A stretch of 37,209 nucleotides of DNA from Streptomyces aurantiacus JA 4570. GTDB taxonomy: Bacteria; Actinomycetota; Actinomycetes; Streptomycetales; Streptomycetaceae. Each line of letters starts with the position of its first letter. The stretch's first letter is position 1. Positions 8,675 through 16,054 of the stretch are shown one piece after another. Under the pieces are notes generated by a model. That model made no database searches, had not been told where the DNA came from, and saw only the letters and a program-made list of their open reading frames with translations. Where the stretch lies: the NCBI RefSeq assembly GCF_000414115.1, contig NZ_AOPZ01000008.1, positions 1-37,209 on the forward strand, given 5' to 3'. The translations under genes were made by a program, and so were the position numbers.

Positions 8675-9294
8675 AGCCAGTAATGGATGAGGACGCTGCG
8701 GCGCAGACCACCTCCCTGCGTCCGCACCGGCAGTACCTGGTGCCAGGAGTGGTCGGAGCGGACCAGGAGCGCCGCCGTGCCGAGGCGGGGCTCGATTCGT
8801 GCCGCCTCGTCCCGGGGGTCGGACGAGCGCAGGATGCTCAGCTCCCCGCCGTGGGCGGGCGACCACTGCGGCTCCAGGTACAGCACCACGGAAAGGACCT
8901 TGTCGGCACGGTCGGTGTGCGGTCCGAGGAAGCATCCGTCGGCGTACGCGGAGGCGCGTATCTCCAGGGAACTCTCTTCCAGGGCCTGGCCCGTGGCCTG
9001 GGCCAGGGCCCGGGTGAAGGGCGATGAGAGGAGTTGCGCCACCAACTCCGCCCAGGTCGCGGGCAGGCCGTGGGCCGCGTCGAGCCGCTCGCCCCCGTCC
9101 ACGAGCGGGCAGGAGAACATTCGGTACGCCTTCTCCGCAGCCGGACGCGACTCCCGCAGGCGGGTTCGGTCGAGCGGGAAGGTGTCCGCGACCTCGCGCG
9201 CCGCGGTGCCGCTGGTGAACGCGTGCTCGACGCGTCCCCAGCGGAACGGTTCACGATGCAGCGTCGCGGCGGTGAAGGCGGCGAGGTTCAGCAC
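8671..9294 (-). CDS. 2OG/Fe(II)-dependent oxygenase (207 aa) in the nucleoside core set
   Basis: A short prolyl-4-hydroxylase-like double-stranded beta-helix protein. The triad is complete: H126-T-D128 (FLGPHTDRADK), H185 (HSWHQV) and R198/R199 for 2OG. The YL-E-P-Q-W segment after the HxD motif is shared with the two paralogs at 16055 and 17683. Start is GTG at 9294, with GGGAGAG 8-9 bp upstream; it overlaps the upstream stop by 7 nt (GTGCTGA). It sits between the kinase and the aminomutase-like genes. In nikkomycin/polyoxin pathways 2OG oxygenases act on the octosyl acid skeleton, including oxidative C-C cleavage towards aminohexuronic acid. This gene is the best placed candidate for such a step, but it could equally hydroxylate an amino acid. 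Confidence 0.87.
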   Translation of the reverse strand: MLNLAAFTAATLHREPFRWGRVEHAFTSGTAAREVADTFPLDRTRLRESRPAAEKAYRMFSCPLVDGGERLDAAHGLPATWAELVAQLLSSPFTRALAQATGQALEESSLEIRASAYADGCFLGPHTDRADKVLSVVLYLEPQWSPAHGGELSILRSSDPRDEAARIEPRLGTAALLVRSDHSWHQVLPVRTQGGGLRRSVLIHYWL

Positions 9295-9950
9295 GACGTG
9301 TCTCTCCCAGGGCGAGTTCGGCGTACGTCGGAATCCCGGGGCCCTGGCCGCGCCCGTGTCCCGGGCCGCGCCGAGAGTCGATCCAGGACGGCTCGCGCAT
9401 CGGCGTGGGTGCGCAGCCGGACCACGGGCAGCTCCGGCCGGGCGGCCAGTTCCCCCAGCACCGAAGGGAGTTGGTGGCGCCGGAAGGTGAGGATGAAGCG
9501 GGCGAAGACCAGCGGCCGGTCGGCCACGGCACGCCGTCCGTCCGGGCGCCGCATGAAGTGCGGCAGCACGCCCAGGGGGGCGCGCGCGTACCGCAGCATC
9601 CGCAGGAGATACGAGGCCAGGCACAGCGGGGGTGCCCGGTCCAGGACGACCACGGCGTCGCAGTGAGGCAGCCTGCGTGCGAGCGTGCTGAGGTGGTTGC
9701 CGTCGATGATCCATTCGGACGTGGCGCAGAGCGCGTCGAGCGTCGCGTGCCATTCGCCCTTCGGGCGCGGCGTCCAGCCCGCCGTGAAGTACAGGTCGTC
9801 CAGGTGGTGTACGGGCAGGCCGCGGACGGTCGCGAGCCGCACCGCGAAGGTCGTCTTCCCGGCGCCCGGGCAGCCGACGACCAAAATGCGGCGCGCGCCG
9901 CGGAGCCGGCCCGCGGAGTCCGGTGGGCCGGTGACCGGCGGGTTCAGCAC
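9288..9950 (-). CDS. P-loop kinase (FlaR/topology-modulation-like), candidate cryptic nucleoside kinase
   Basis: A 220-residue P-loop protein with Walker A GCPGAGKTT (residues 26-34), then the HHLDDLYF and EWIIDGN(H) blocks typical of the adenylate-kinase-like 'DNA topology modulation/FlaR' group. It is predicted to transfer phosphate from ATP to a small molecule. Start is GTG at 9950 with AGGAGG 8 bp upstream; start and stop both lie in GTGCTGA overlaps with the flanking genes. Work on polyoxin and nikkomycin showed that a pathway kinase phosphorylates the 2'-OH of octosyl-acid intermediates and that the phosphate is removed at the end. The gene's place between the aminotransferase and oxygenase genes fits that role. 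Self-resistance by phosphorylation of the product is the alternative. Confidence 0.8.
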   Translation of the reverse strand: MLNPPVTGPPDSAGRLRGARRILVVGCPGAGKTTFAVRLATVRGLPVHHLDDLYFTAGWTPRPKGEWHATLDALCATSEWIIDGNHLSTLARRLPHCDAVVVLDRAPPLCLASYLLRMLRYARAPLGVLPHFMRRPDGRRAVADRPLVFARFILTFRRHQLPSVLGELAARPELPVVRLRTHADARAVLDRLSARPGTRARPGPRDSDVRRTRPGRDTSC

Positions 9951-11098
9951 CTCGTGGACCTCCTCGGGGTGTCCCGGACGGTTTGTTCCAGCGCAGTGAT
10001 GAGCCGGTCCGTCGTTTGCAGGTCGGCGGTGGAGATCCGGATGTACTCGGGCAGGCCGAACCGCACGAGGTGACGGATGGCGAACCCGCGCTTCGCGAGC
10101 CCCGCGACGCAGCGGGCCGCGGTGTCCGCGTCCGGGCAGCGCACCGGCTGGAAGTTGCCGAAGGATTCCTCGGCCCGCCCGCCCACCAGCTCCGGCACCA
10201 GCTCGCGAAGGCGCGCCCGCGAGGCCGCCAGCTCGGCGTATACGTCGGCCATTTCGGTGACGCGCCCAGCGAGGTCGGCCGCCACCGCGAGGGCGGGACC
10301 GCTGACCGGGTTGGTGACGTTCCACCGTTGGATGTGGTCGGCGACCTCCGGGCTGCCGCACACGCAGACGGCCAGGCGGGCGCCCGCGAGTCCGAATGCC
10401 TTGCTGAAGGACTGCACCACGACGACGTGCGGCCGGCGCGGCGCCAGGTTCAGGACGGTGGCAGGGGCGAAGGCGCCGTACGCCTCGTCGATCAGCAGGA
10501 GGCAGCGCCGCGCGGCACAGGCGTCGACGAGCGCTTCGAGGTCGTGCGGCGGCCACCAGGCGCCGGTGGGCCCGTTGGGATTGGACACCGTCACCAGACT
10601 CCCGGGAGCGGCTCGGCTCACGGCGTCGAGGAACGCCGGGAGCGGGAAGCCGGTGCCCGGCCGATGGGCGACGCCGTGCACGGACAGCCCGCCCAGCGCG
10701 GCGTAGGGGAAGATCTGCTCGTAGTTGGGGACCTGCGTGATCACCTGTGTGCCGGGCGCGGTCAGGGCCTGGAACACCGCGCGGTACGTCTGGTCCGAAC
10801 CGGCGGTGAACAGCAGTCGGTCGGCGGGGACCCCGAGCAGCTCCGCGAATTGCGCGCGCGCACGGACGTAGTCGGGGTAGGAAGTCCAGTCCTCGGGCAG
10901 CAGACGGGCGGCCGCCGCACGGATGAGCTCCTCGACGCGCGGGTGGCGCATCTCGTTGTTGGCCAGGTTGACCGCCCCGCCCACCCGACTGCGCCAGTAC
11001 GGCTGTACCTCCCCGGCCTGCGTGAGGAACAGGTCGCGTATCCACTCCGGCGCGTCGGCGGCGGGCACCTCGCGTGGGCTCGCGGACGGGGCTGTCAT
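9944..11098 (-). CDS. HisC-like PLP aminotransferase (NikK/PolI-type candidate)
   Basis: A 384-residue fold-type I aminotransferase of the histidinol-phosphate type. Visible are the PLP phosphate-loop GSDQTYRA (100-107), SNPNGPTG with N176, LIDEAYGAF with D204, and SFSKAFGLAGAR with catalytic K233. ATG at 11098 overlaps the stop of the radical SAM gene (ATGA, 11095-11098); the 3' end overlaps the kinase start. In nikkomycin and polyoxin the HisC-like enzyme aminates a 5'-keto/aldehyde hexuronic intermediate to give aminohexuronic acid. Being directly between the radical SAM enzyme and the kinase, this gene is the natural counterpart. A role on an amino-acid side chain cannot be excluded from sequence alone. 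Confidence 0.88.
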   Translation of the reverse strand: MTAPSASPREVPAADAPEWIRDLFLTQAGEVQPYWRSRVGGAVNLANNEMRHPRVEELIRAAAARLLPEDWTSYPDYVRARAQFAELLGVPADRLLFTAGSDQTYRAVFQALTAPGTQVITQVPNYEQIFPYAALGGLSVHGVAHRPGTGFPLPAFLDAVSRAAPGSLVTVSNPNGPTGAWWPPHDLEALVDACAARRCLLLIDEAYGAFAPATVLNLAPRRPHVVVVQSFSKAFGLAGARLAVCVCGSPEVADHIQRWNVTNPVSGPALAVAADLAGRVTEMADVYAELAASRARLRELVPELVGGRAEESFGNFQPVRCPDADTAARCVAGLAKRGFAIRHLVRFGLPEYIRISTADLQTTDRLITALEQTVRDTPRRSTRC

Positions 11099-12405
11099 TC
11101 CGGTGCCCTCCGGGGGATCCTCTCGAAGACCCTTGTGGCCGGGGCCTGCGGGTCGAACATGACCTGGTAGTACCAATCGGCCTCCGAAGGGCGTTGGCCG
11201 GCCCGGAACAGTTGGCGGTTGAAGGCGGCGATCGCCGGGGTGTCCATGTCCGCGCTCATCTGCCCGAAGTCGGTGTAGATCGTCGGCCGCACTCGCCCCT
11301 CGACCTCGCGCACGGCCTCGATGGTGTGCGTCACTCCCTCCGGTGAAGTGCCGGGAAGCCCGAGGATGACGAAGCAGTTGAGCTCGATCCCCGCCGCGCG
11401 GCATGCCTCAGCGGTGGCCTGGAAGCGTTCCTGGGCCACGTGCTTGGCGCGCGGCAGCGCCGCGTGGCCGGCGGGCTCCAGGGTCTCCAGGCCCACGCTG
11501 ATCCGTACGCAGCCGCTCTCGCCCATGCGGCGCACCAGTTCGTCGTTCAGGTGATGCAGCGTCGTCGTGCACTTCCAGGGGAGGCCGATGCCCGACTCCT
11601 CGTACGCGGTGCAGAAGTCCAGGACCCAGGGGCGGCGCAGGGTGAACGTCGGTGCGTACATCGACACGTAGTCGAAGGGCATGCGCGCGGTCGCGTCGCG
11701 TACGAACGCGACGACCCGGTCGACGGGCTGACGGCGTTCGGCCTTGCCCTCCCGGCCGGGGATGTCGCAGAAGTCGCAGTCGACCGGGCAGCCGCGGGCC
11801 ACCGGCACGACCAGCTCGCGTCGCTCGGGGATGCCGCAGAAGCGGGCTGAGTCGTCGACGTACAGCCGGTCGTACGCCCGGTACGGGATCTCCGACACGT
11901 CCGGGAACGGCAGCTCGTCGGCCTTCAGCAGGCGGGGCGGGGAGGCGGGTGCCCGCCACTCGCCCTGGTCCCGGGACCACACCGAGCCCGGCACGCCGCG
12001 GCCCTCGGCCAAGGACCGCACGACATCCTCCACGCCGGTCTCCGGGTCACCCGGGCCGACGACGGCGTCGAGGTCGAACTGGTGGAAGAAGTCGGGCAGT
12101 TGTGCGCTGAGCCGTCCGAACGTGACTATGGTGGCCCGGGGCGCCAGCTCACGGGTGTATCGGACGGTCCGGCCGAGTGCGTCGACGGAGTCGAAGTCAT
12201 TGGCGAGCGCCACCACGTCAGGCTGGTCCATCAGCAGGTCACCGAGGGCTTTCCAGGTGACGTTGAGAGCCGCCGCGTCAACGGCGCGGACCTGGGCGAA
12301 GGGGCAGACGGCACGGAGATGACTGGCGACGTTGAAGACGGTCAGATGGTGCCCGGCGTTGAAATAGCTGGGCACCTGGGGCGGCCACAGCACAAGAACC
12401 TTCAT
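11095..12405 (-). CDS. B12-binding-domain radical SAM enzyme (NikJ/PolH-type candidate)
   Basis: A 436-residue BchE-like protein. Residues 1-135 form a B12-binding-like Rossmann domain (MKVLVLWPP start; VVGPGDPETGVEDVV at 115-129). The radical SAM cluster is C206-x3-C210-x2-C213 (GCPVDCDFC), followed by the TIM-barrel blocks CTTTLHHLN, RISVGLETL and CFVILGLPG. There is no obvious DxHxxG cobalamin-ligand motif, so cobalamin use is uncertain. In octosyl-acid pathways the radical SAM enzyme cyclises 3'-enolpyruvyl-UMP to the bicyclic octosyl acid phosphate. Presence beside an enolpyruvyl transferase and a phosphatase supports that assignment. Start is ATG at 12405; this is the first gene of the leftward operon and is head-to-head with the phosphatase gene about 40 bp away. 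Confidence 0.87.
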   Translation of the reverse strand: MKVLVLWPPQVPSYFNAGHHLTVFNVASHLRAVCPFAQVRAVDAAALNVTWKALGDLLMDQPDVVALANDFDSVDALGRTVRYTRELAPRATIVTFGRLSAQLPDFFHQFDLDAVVGPGDPETGVEDVVRSLAEGRGVPGSVWSRDQGEWRAPASPPRLLKADELPFPDVSEIPYRAYDRLYVDDSARFCGIPERRELVVPVARGCPVDCDFCDIPGREGKAERRQPVDRVVAFVRDATARMPFDYVSMYAPTFTLRRPWVLDFCTAYEESGIGLPWKCTTTLHHLNDELVRRMGESGCVRISVGLETLEPAGHAALPRAKHVAQERFQATAEACRAAGIELNCFVILGLPGTSPEGVTHTIEAVREVEGRVRPTIYTDFGQMSADMDTPAIAAFNRQLFRAGQRPSEADWYYQVMFDPQAPATRVFERIPRRAPE

Positions 12406-12444
12406 GGCGGATGCTCCCTCTCACAGGTCTCGCGGGGCCACGTC

Positions 12445-13116
12445 GTGGACGTCGCCGACGCGGTGGGTGGACTGCTCCCGGGCCGTGTCCTTCGTACGGG
12501 CTGGACCCTCCTGCGGGGCTGCCCGGCGGCCGACGCGTGCCTTCCGGCGCGGGCCGGACGCATCGACCTGCGCAGCACTCCGGAGCGCGGGCCGCTGCCC
12601 GAGGACGCCGGGCGGATGCGTCATCTGCCGATCGATGTGCCGGGCGTGGCGCGACGGCTGAGCGGACGCCCGCTCGAGGCTCAGTACGCCGCGCTCTACC
12701 AGGACATGGTGGGGCAGTGCGGCGAGTCGATCGGTGCCGTGATCCGGGCCGTCGCCGACGGCCTTTCGCACGGCACAGTCATCGGCTGCTCGCTCGGCAA
12801 GGACCGCACCGGCGTGACGATCGCCCTGCTGCTGCGCCTGCTGGACGTACCGGTGGCGGACATCCTCGCGGCCGACCGCGCCGCGCTGACGGCGGCCAGC
12901 GGCTGCGACGTCGCGATGGCGGAGTACGCGCGGGTACGCGGCGTCAGCACCGACGAACTGGTGCGCCGCTTCGGCGCCGGTACGCCCGCTCTCGCGACCC
13001 TGCTGCACACGGTCGACGAACGTTACGGCGGCGTGGAAGCGTATGTGCTCGCCCACGGAGTGCCCGAAGCCGACGTGTACGCGCTGCGCGGGGGCCTGTT
13101 GCGCCGGCCGTCCTGA
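12445..13116 (+). CDS. Tyrosine-phosphatase-like enzyme (NikL/PolJ-type candidate)
   Basis: A ~223-residue protein with the Cys phosphatase P-loop C115-S-L-G-K-D-R121 followed by TG, the CxxGKDRTG form of the Tyr/Ser phosphatase (Y_phosphatase3) family. An N-terminal GRVLRTG block and the IDLRS strand also fit the family. The start is uncertain: GTG at 12445 is the best in-frame choice, without a strong ribosome site, and leaves only ~40 bp to the divergent radical SAM gene. In polyoxin the PolJ phosphatase removes phosphate from octosyl acid phosphate. The gene is the only plus-strand gene between 385 and 18333 and converges on the enolpyruvyl-transferase gene, 29 bp apart. It probably acts on a nucleoside phosphate rather than on protein. 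Confidence 0.85.
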   Translation: MDVADAVGGLLPGRVLRTGWTLLRGCPAADACLPARAGRIDLRSTPERGPLPEDAGRMRHLPIDVPGVARRLSGRPLEAQYAALYQDMVGQCGESIGAVIRAVADGLSHGTVIGCSLGKDRTGVTIALLLRLLDVPVADILAADRAALTAASGCDVAMAEYARVRGVSTDELVRRFGAGTPALATLLHTVDERYGGVEAYVLAHGVPEADVYALRGGLLRRPS

Positions 13117-13145
13117 GGCCGGACGCAGGGGCCCTCCGACGCGGA

Positions 13146-14495
13146 TCATGCCGCCGCCCCCTGCGCCAACTCGATGCGCGCGCCCACGTCGGTGAGCCGC
13201 GGCAACAGGGCCGCGTAGCCGCGGACGAGGTGGTCGAGGCCGCCGACCGTCGTTGTTCCCGGCGTCGCCAGGGCGGCGGCGAGGCACACGGCCGTGCTGC
13301 GGGTGTCGGCGGGGCGCAGCGGAGCGCCGGGCGGGCTCAGGACCGACGGGCCGACGAGGAGTCGCCGGCCGCGCACCCGCATGCGTGCTCCCATGCGCCG
13401 CAGTGGTTCCGCATAGCCGTAGCGGCCGGCCCAGACCCGGTCCTCCACCACGGAATCGCTGTCCGCCCCGAGCAGCAGGACTGCCAGCAGGGGCGCGATG
13501 TCCGTGGAGATGCCAGTCGACTCGGCGATCAGATCGGCGCCCGCGTAACTGCCCTTCGCGGGACCGACGATGACGGCTTCGTCGGTGAAGACGGGCTCGA
13601 TGCCGAGCGTGTTGAGGAAGGCCAGCTCCCGATGGATGGAGGTGAAGACGTGCGCCGGGTCGCCGCAGTCGATCTCCAGCGTGGAACCGGTCAGCGCGGC
13701 GAACGCCTGCCACGTCATCGTCTCGACGGGGTCGGGCATGAGCCGGTGCTCGGCGGCCGTGTGCGCCGTGCCGCCGTGGACTACCCAGCCGCCGTCCCGT
13801 TGGTCGATGCGCAGGCCGAGGCCGCGCAGCACAGTGATGAGTTCGTGCGGGGCCTCCTTCTCGTGCGGGTTGAGGATGAGGCTGGTGCCGGGGGCGGCCG
13901 CCGCCAGGAGCAGCGCGGTCTTGGTCGCCCCGGACACCCGGGGGCCGGCGGGCCGGGCGGGGTCCTGCGACCAGCGCAGGATGTCGACGGTGGCCGGGCG
14001 CAACCGGGATGCCCGGGCATGGAGGGCACCGTCGCGCCGCTCCCACTGGGCGCCGAACGCTTCGGCCACCTCGAGCATGTGCTTGACCGGGCGGTTGTAG
14101 CCCCACTCGAAGGCGCCCAGACTGTCGCCCCCGGCGCCGCGGAAGGTGACCTCGCCCCGGGCCGCGAGCACGGCGGGCAGGAGGTAGACGATGCCGTGGA
14201 TCGGCGCTTCGGCCGGCCCCGGCAGAGTGCCGGAGGTGATGCGGCCGCTGACGCGGACGGTGTCCCGGTCACAGTCGACCCGCCCGCCCAGGCCCTCGAC
14301 GGTCCGGGCGAGCACGTCACGCTCGGACAGCCAGGGCGCGTTGCGCAGGGTGAGTTCGGCGCCGAGCGTCACCGCTGCGGCAAAGCCGAGGACCATGCTG
14401 TGCTTGTTGCCCGGCACGGTGACGCGGCCTCTCAAGGGGTGGCCGCCTTCGACGATCGCTGTCGTCCCGACGCAGTGGTCGGCAGGAACACTCAT
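13146..14495 (-). CDS. MurA/EPSP-family enolpyruvyl transferase (NikO/PolA-type candidate)
   Basis: A 449-residue enolpyruvyl transferase with the two-domain MurA layout. MurA-type landmarks: PGNK with K31 (GAKN lysine), GGDSLG at 122-127 in the position of the Cys115 loop, STD with D332 (PTDMQ aspartate), a GYAEPLRRMGA block (RFMHVPELxRMGA-like) and DTRS with R399. The catalytic-loop Cys is replaced by Asp124, a change that in other MurA proteins gives fosfomycin insensitivity, and the Asn after K31 is His. These differences argue against a housekeeping MurA. In nikkomycin/polyoxin the homologous enzyme transfers enolpyruvate from PEP to the 3'-OH of UMP, the first committed step. Start ATG at 14495 has GAGAGG about 4 bp upstream; an ATG 12 nt further upstream has none. 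Confidence 0.9.
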   Translation of the reverse strand: MSVPADHCVGTTAIVEGGHPLRGRVTVPGNKHSMVLGFAAAVTLGAELTLRNAPWLSERDVLARTVEGLGGRVDCDRDTVRVSGRITSGTLPGPAEAPIHGIVYLLPAVLAARGEVTFRGAGGDSLGAFEWGYNRPVKHMLEVAEAFGAQWERRDGALHARASRLRPATVDILRWSQDPARPAGPRVSGATKTALLLAAAAPGTSLILNPHEKEAPHELITVLRGLGLRIDQRDGGWVVHGGTAHTAAEHRLMPDPVETMTWQAFAALTGSTLEIDCGDPAHVFTSIHRELAFLNTLGIEPVFTDEAVIVGPAKGSYAGADLIAESTGISTDIAPLLAVLLLGADSDSVVEDRVWAGRYGYAEPLRRMGARMRVRGRRLLVGPSVLSPPGAPLRPADTRSTAVCLAAALATPGTTTVGGLDHLVRGYAALLPRLTDVGARIELAQGAAA

Positions 14496-14697
14496 GGAGC
14501 CTCTCATCCATGGAGGGCAGCGCCGCACGGTTGAACGCGGGCCACCGATGCGGCGGCGGCCCGCGGTGCCTCCCGCGAGCGGGGCATCACGGCAGCGTGG
14601 CCTGTGGGGTGGGCGGGGTGGGGGCGCGCCGGTCCTCGGTGCCCCGGGGAACGACGCGTTTGCTCTTGCGGTGACGAGGGTGAGGTGACGGAAGCAC
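14496..14697. other. Intergenic gap, possible promoter for the enolpyruvyl-transferase gene
   Basis: The 202 bp between the ATP-grasp C stop and the enolpyruvyl-transferase start are GC-rich. No convincing -10/-35 pair, hairpin terminator or small gene was seen. Both flanking genes are on the minus strand, so either read-through or a non-canonical promoter is possible. Confidence 0.4.
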
Positions 14698-16032
14698 TCA
14701 GAAGCTGGGTGCGGGCTCCTGCGGGACGCCGTCACGCGGGCCTGCTCGCCCGGCCGCGGGCGCGGACTGGTACAGGGGGACGCCGAGGCACCGCTCGAAG
14801 CGGGGCAGGAGCGCGTCGGCCCGCGCCATGGCCTCGGCCCAGGTGTCGCCCATGACCGCGAAGCGGCCGAGGACCTCTTGTGCGCGTACCGGCGTCCCCG
14901 GGGCGAGCCGGAAGTTCTCGAAGTTGACGATGCCGGGTTCCGCCCCGTCGAGCCACGACAGGTCCAGGTCGTCGGAGAGCTTGCCGTCGGCGCGGGGCAT
15001 GATCCTGCGGGCCGTGACGGTTCGGTCCGGGGCGGGTGGTGAGGGGCGCGGGGTTCGGAGCAGGTGGATGTCGATGACGTGGTCGCAGAAGTCGATCCCC
15101 GTGAGGAGCTTGTGGAGGAGCGTCATCACACCCCCCATCACCCGTGGGTTGACCTCCACGAGCACGGGTCCGCGCGCTGTCAGCATGATTTCGACGTGGA
15201 ACACCCCGAGGTCGAGGCCGAGCACGCGGCACACTTCCTCGGCGTAGCGGAAGCAGGCGTCGACCTGGCCCGGGGGTACATTCGCCGGAAGGACCGCACC
15301 CATCTCCACGCAGTCGTTGTCCTTGGCCCGGGAACGGCCGCACACCAGGAAGCGATGGGTGACACCGTCGAGCACGCCGATCTCGGCCGACACCAGGTCG
15401 CCCGCCAAATACTCCTCGACCAGGACCCCCCGGGCGAGCAGGGCGCGTACGGGCGGGAAGGCGTCCGGGTCGGCTGCGGCGGCGAGGATGCGGCCGGCGG
15501 CGGCCGCCACTTGGGCGGGGCCGCGGGCATGCAGGGCCATGGCGCTGTCCATGCCGCTGACGGGCTTGACGACGACGGGGTACCCGATCCGGCCCGCGGC
15601 GGACACGGCGTCCTCGATGCTGTGCGCCACGGCGAAGCGGGCCGACGGCACGTCTGCCGCTTCGAGCACCTCCCGCGTCCGCGCCTTGTCACGGGCATTG
15701 CGCATACCCCGGGCGCCGGTGAACCGAAGCCCGAGCCGCTCGCAGGCCACAGCGAGTGCCTCCATCATGGGGTCGCACTGGCTGATCACCGCGTCCACGG
15801 GATGGCGTACGTGCACCGCGGCCATGGCCGAGCACAGCGCGTCGACGTCGTATGTGTCGGGAATCTCGACGAGCCGGTCCACGCGCCCGACCAGTTCCCG
15901 GAAGGAGTCGTCGACGGTGTAGTGCTCGACCGCAGTGCCGCGGATGAAGGTCACCGTGTGCCCGAGGACCAACGCCCGGCGCAGCGTGTGCAGTCCGGCC
16001 TGGCTCATGTCGGCGAACAGGATGTGTGCCAT
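14698..16032 (-). CDS. ATP-grasp ligase C (444 aa)
   Basis: A third ATP-grasp protein, closest in layout to the L-amino-acid ligase/biotin-carboxylase-like group. The preATP domain occupies ~1-110, K156 (VVVKPVSG) and the VLVEEY hinge (203-208) bind ATP, and the metal block is HVEI (E281) followed by VEVNPRVMGG (EVNPR at 293-297). The last ~130 residues form the C-terminal subdomain seen in this group. It should join a carboxylate and an amine with ATP. Start ATG at 16032 has GGGAGA 11-12 bp upstream, and the gene follows the oxygenase-like gene by 22 bp. It belongs to the right-hand leftward operon together with the sulfotransferase, so it may add the sulfated or N-hydroxylated building block. 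Confidence 0.88.
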   Translation of the reverse strand: MAHILFADMSQAGLHTLRRALVLGHTVTFIRGTAVEHYTVDDSFRELVGRVDRLVEIPDTYDVDALCSAMAAVHVRHPVDAVISQCDPMMEALAVACERLGLRFTGARGMRNARDKARTREVLEAADVPSARFAVAHSIEDAVSAAGRIGYPVVVKPVSGMDSAMALHARGPAQVAAAAGRILAAAADPDAFPPVRALLARGVLVEEYLAGDLVSAEIGVLDGVTHRFLVCGRSRAKDNDCVEMGAVLPANVPPGQVDACFRYAEEVCRVLGLDLGVFHVEIMLTARGPVLVEVNPRVMGGVMTLLHKLLTGIDFCDHVIDIHLLRTPRPSPPAPDRTVTARRIMPRADGKLSDDLDLSWLDGAEPGIVNFENFRLAPGTPVRAQEVLGRFAVMGDTWAEAMARADALLPRFERCLGVPLYQSAPAAGRAGPRDGVPQEPAPSF

Positions 16033-16054
16033 CGCGTTCCGTTCTCCCGTGGCG

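Noticed and set aside
12082..12444. In-frame 5' extension of the phosphatase gene
   Set aside because: It would run antisense through the start of the radical SAM gene and has no family similarity; the conserved part begins near 12445.
13146..14495. Housekeeping murA
   Set aside because: The loop Cys is Asp, the K-N pair is K-H, and it lies in a nucleoside-type cassette with radical SAM and phosphatase genes.
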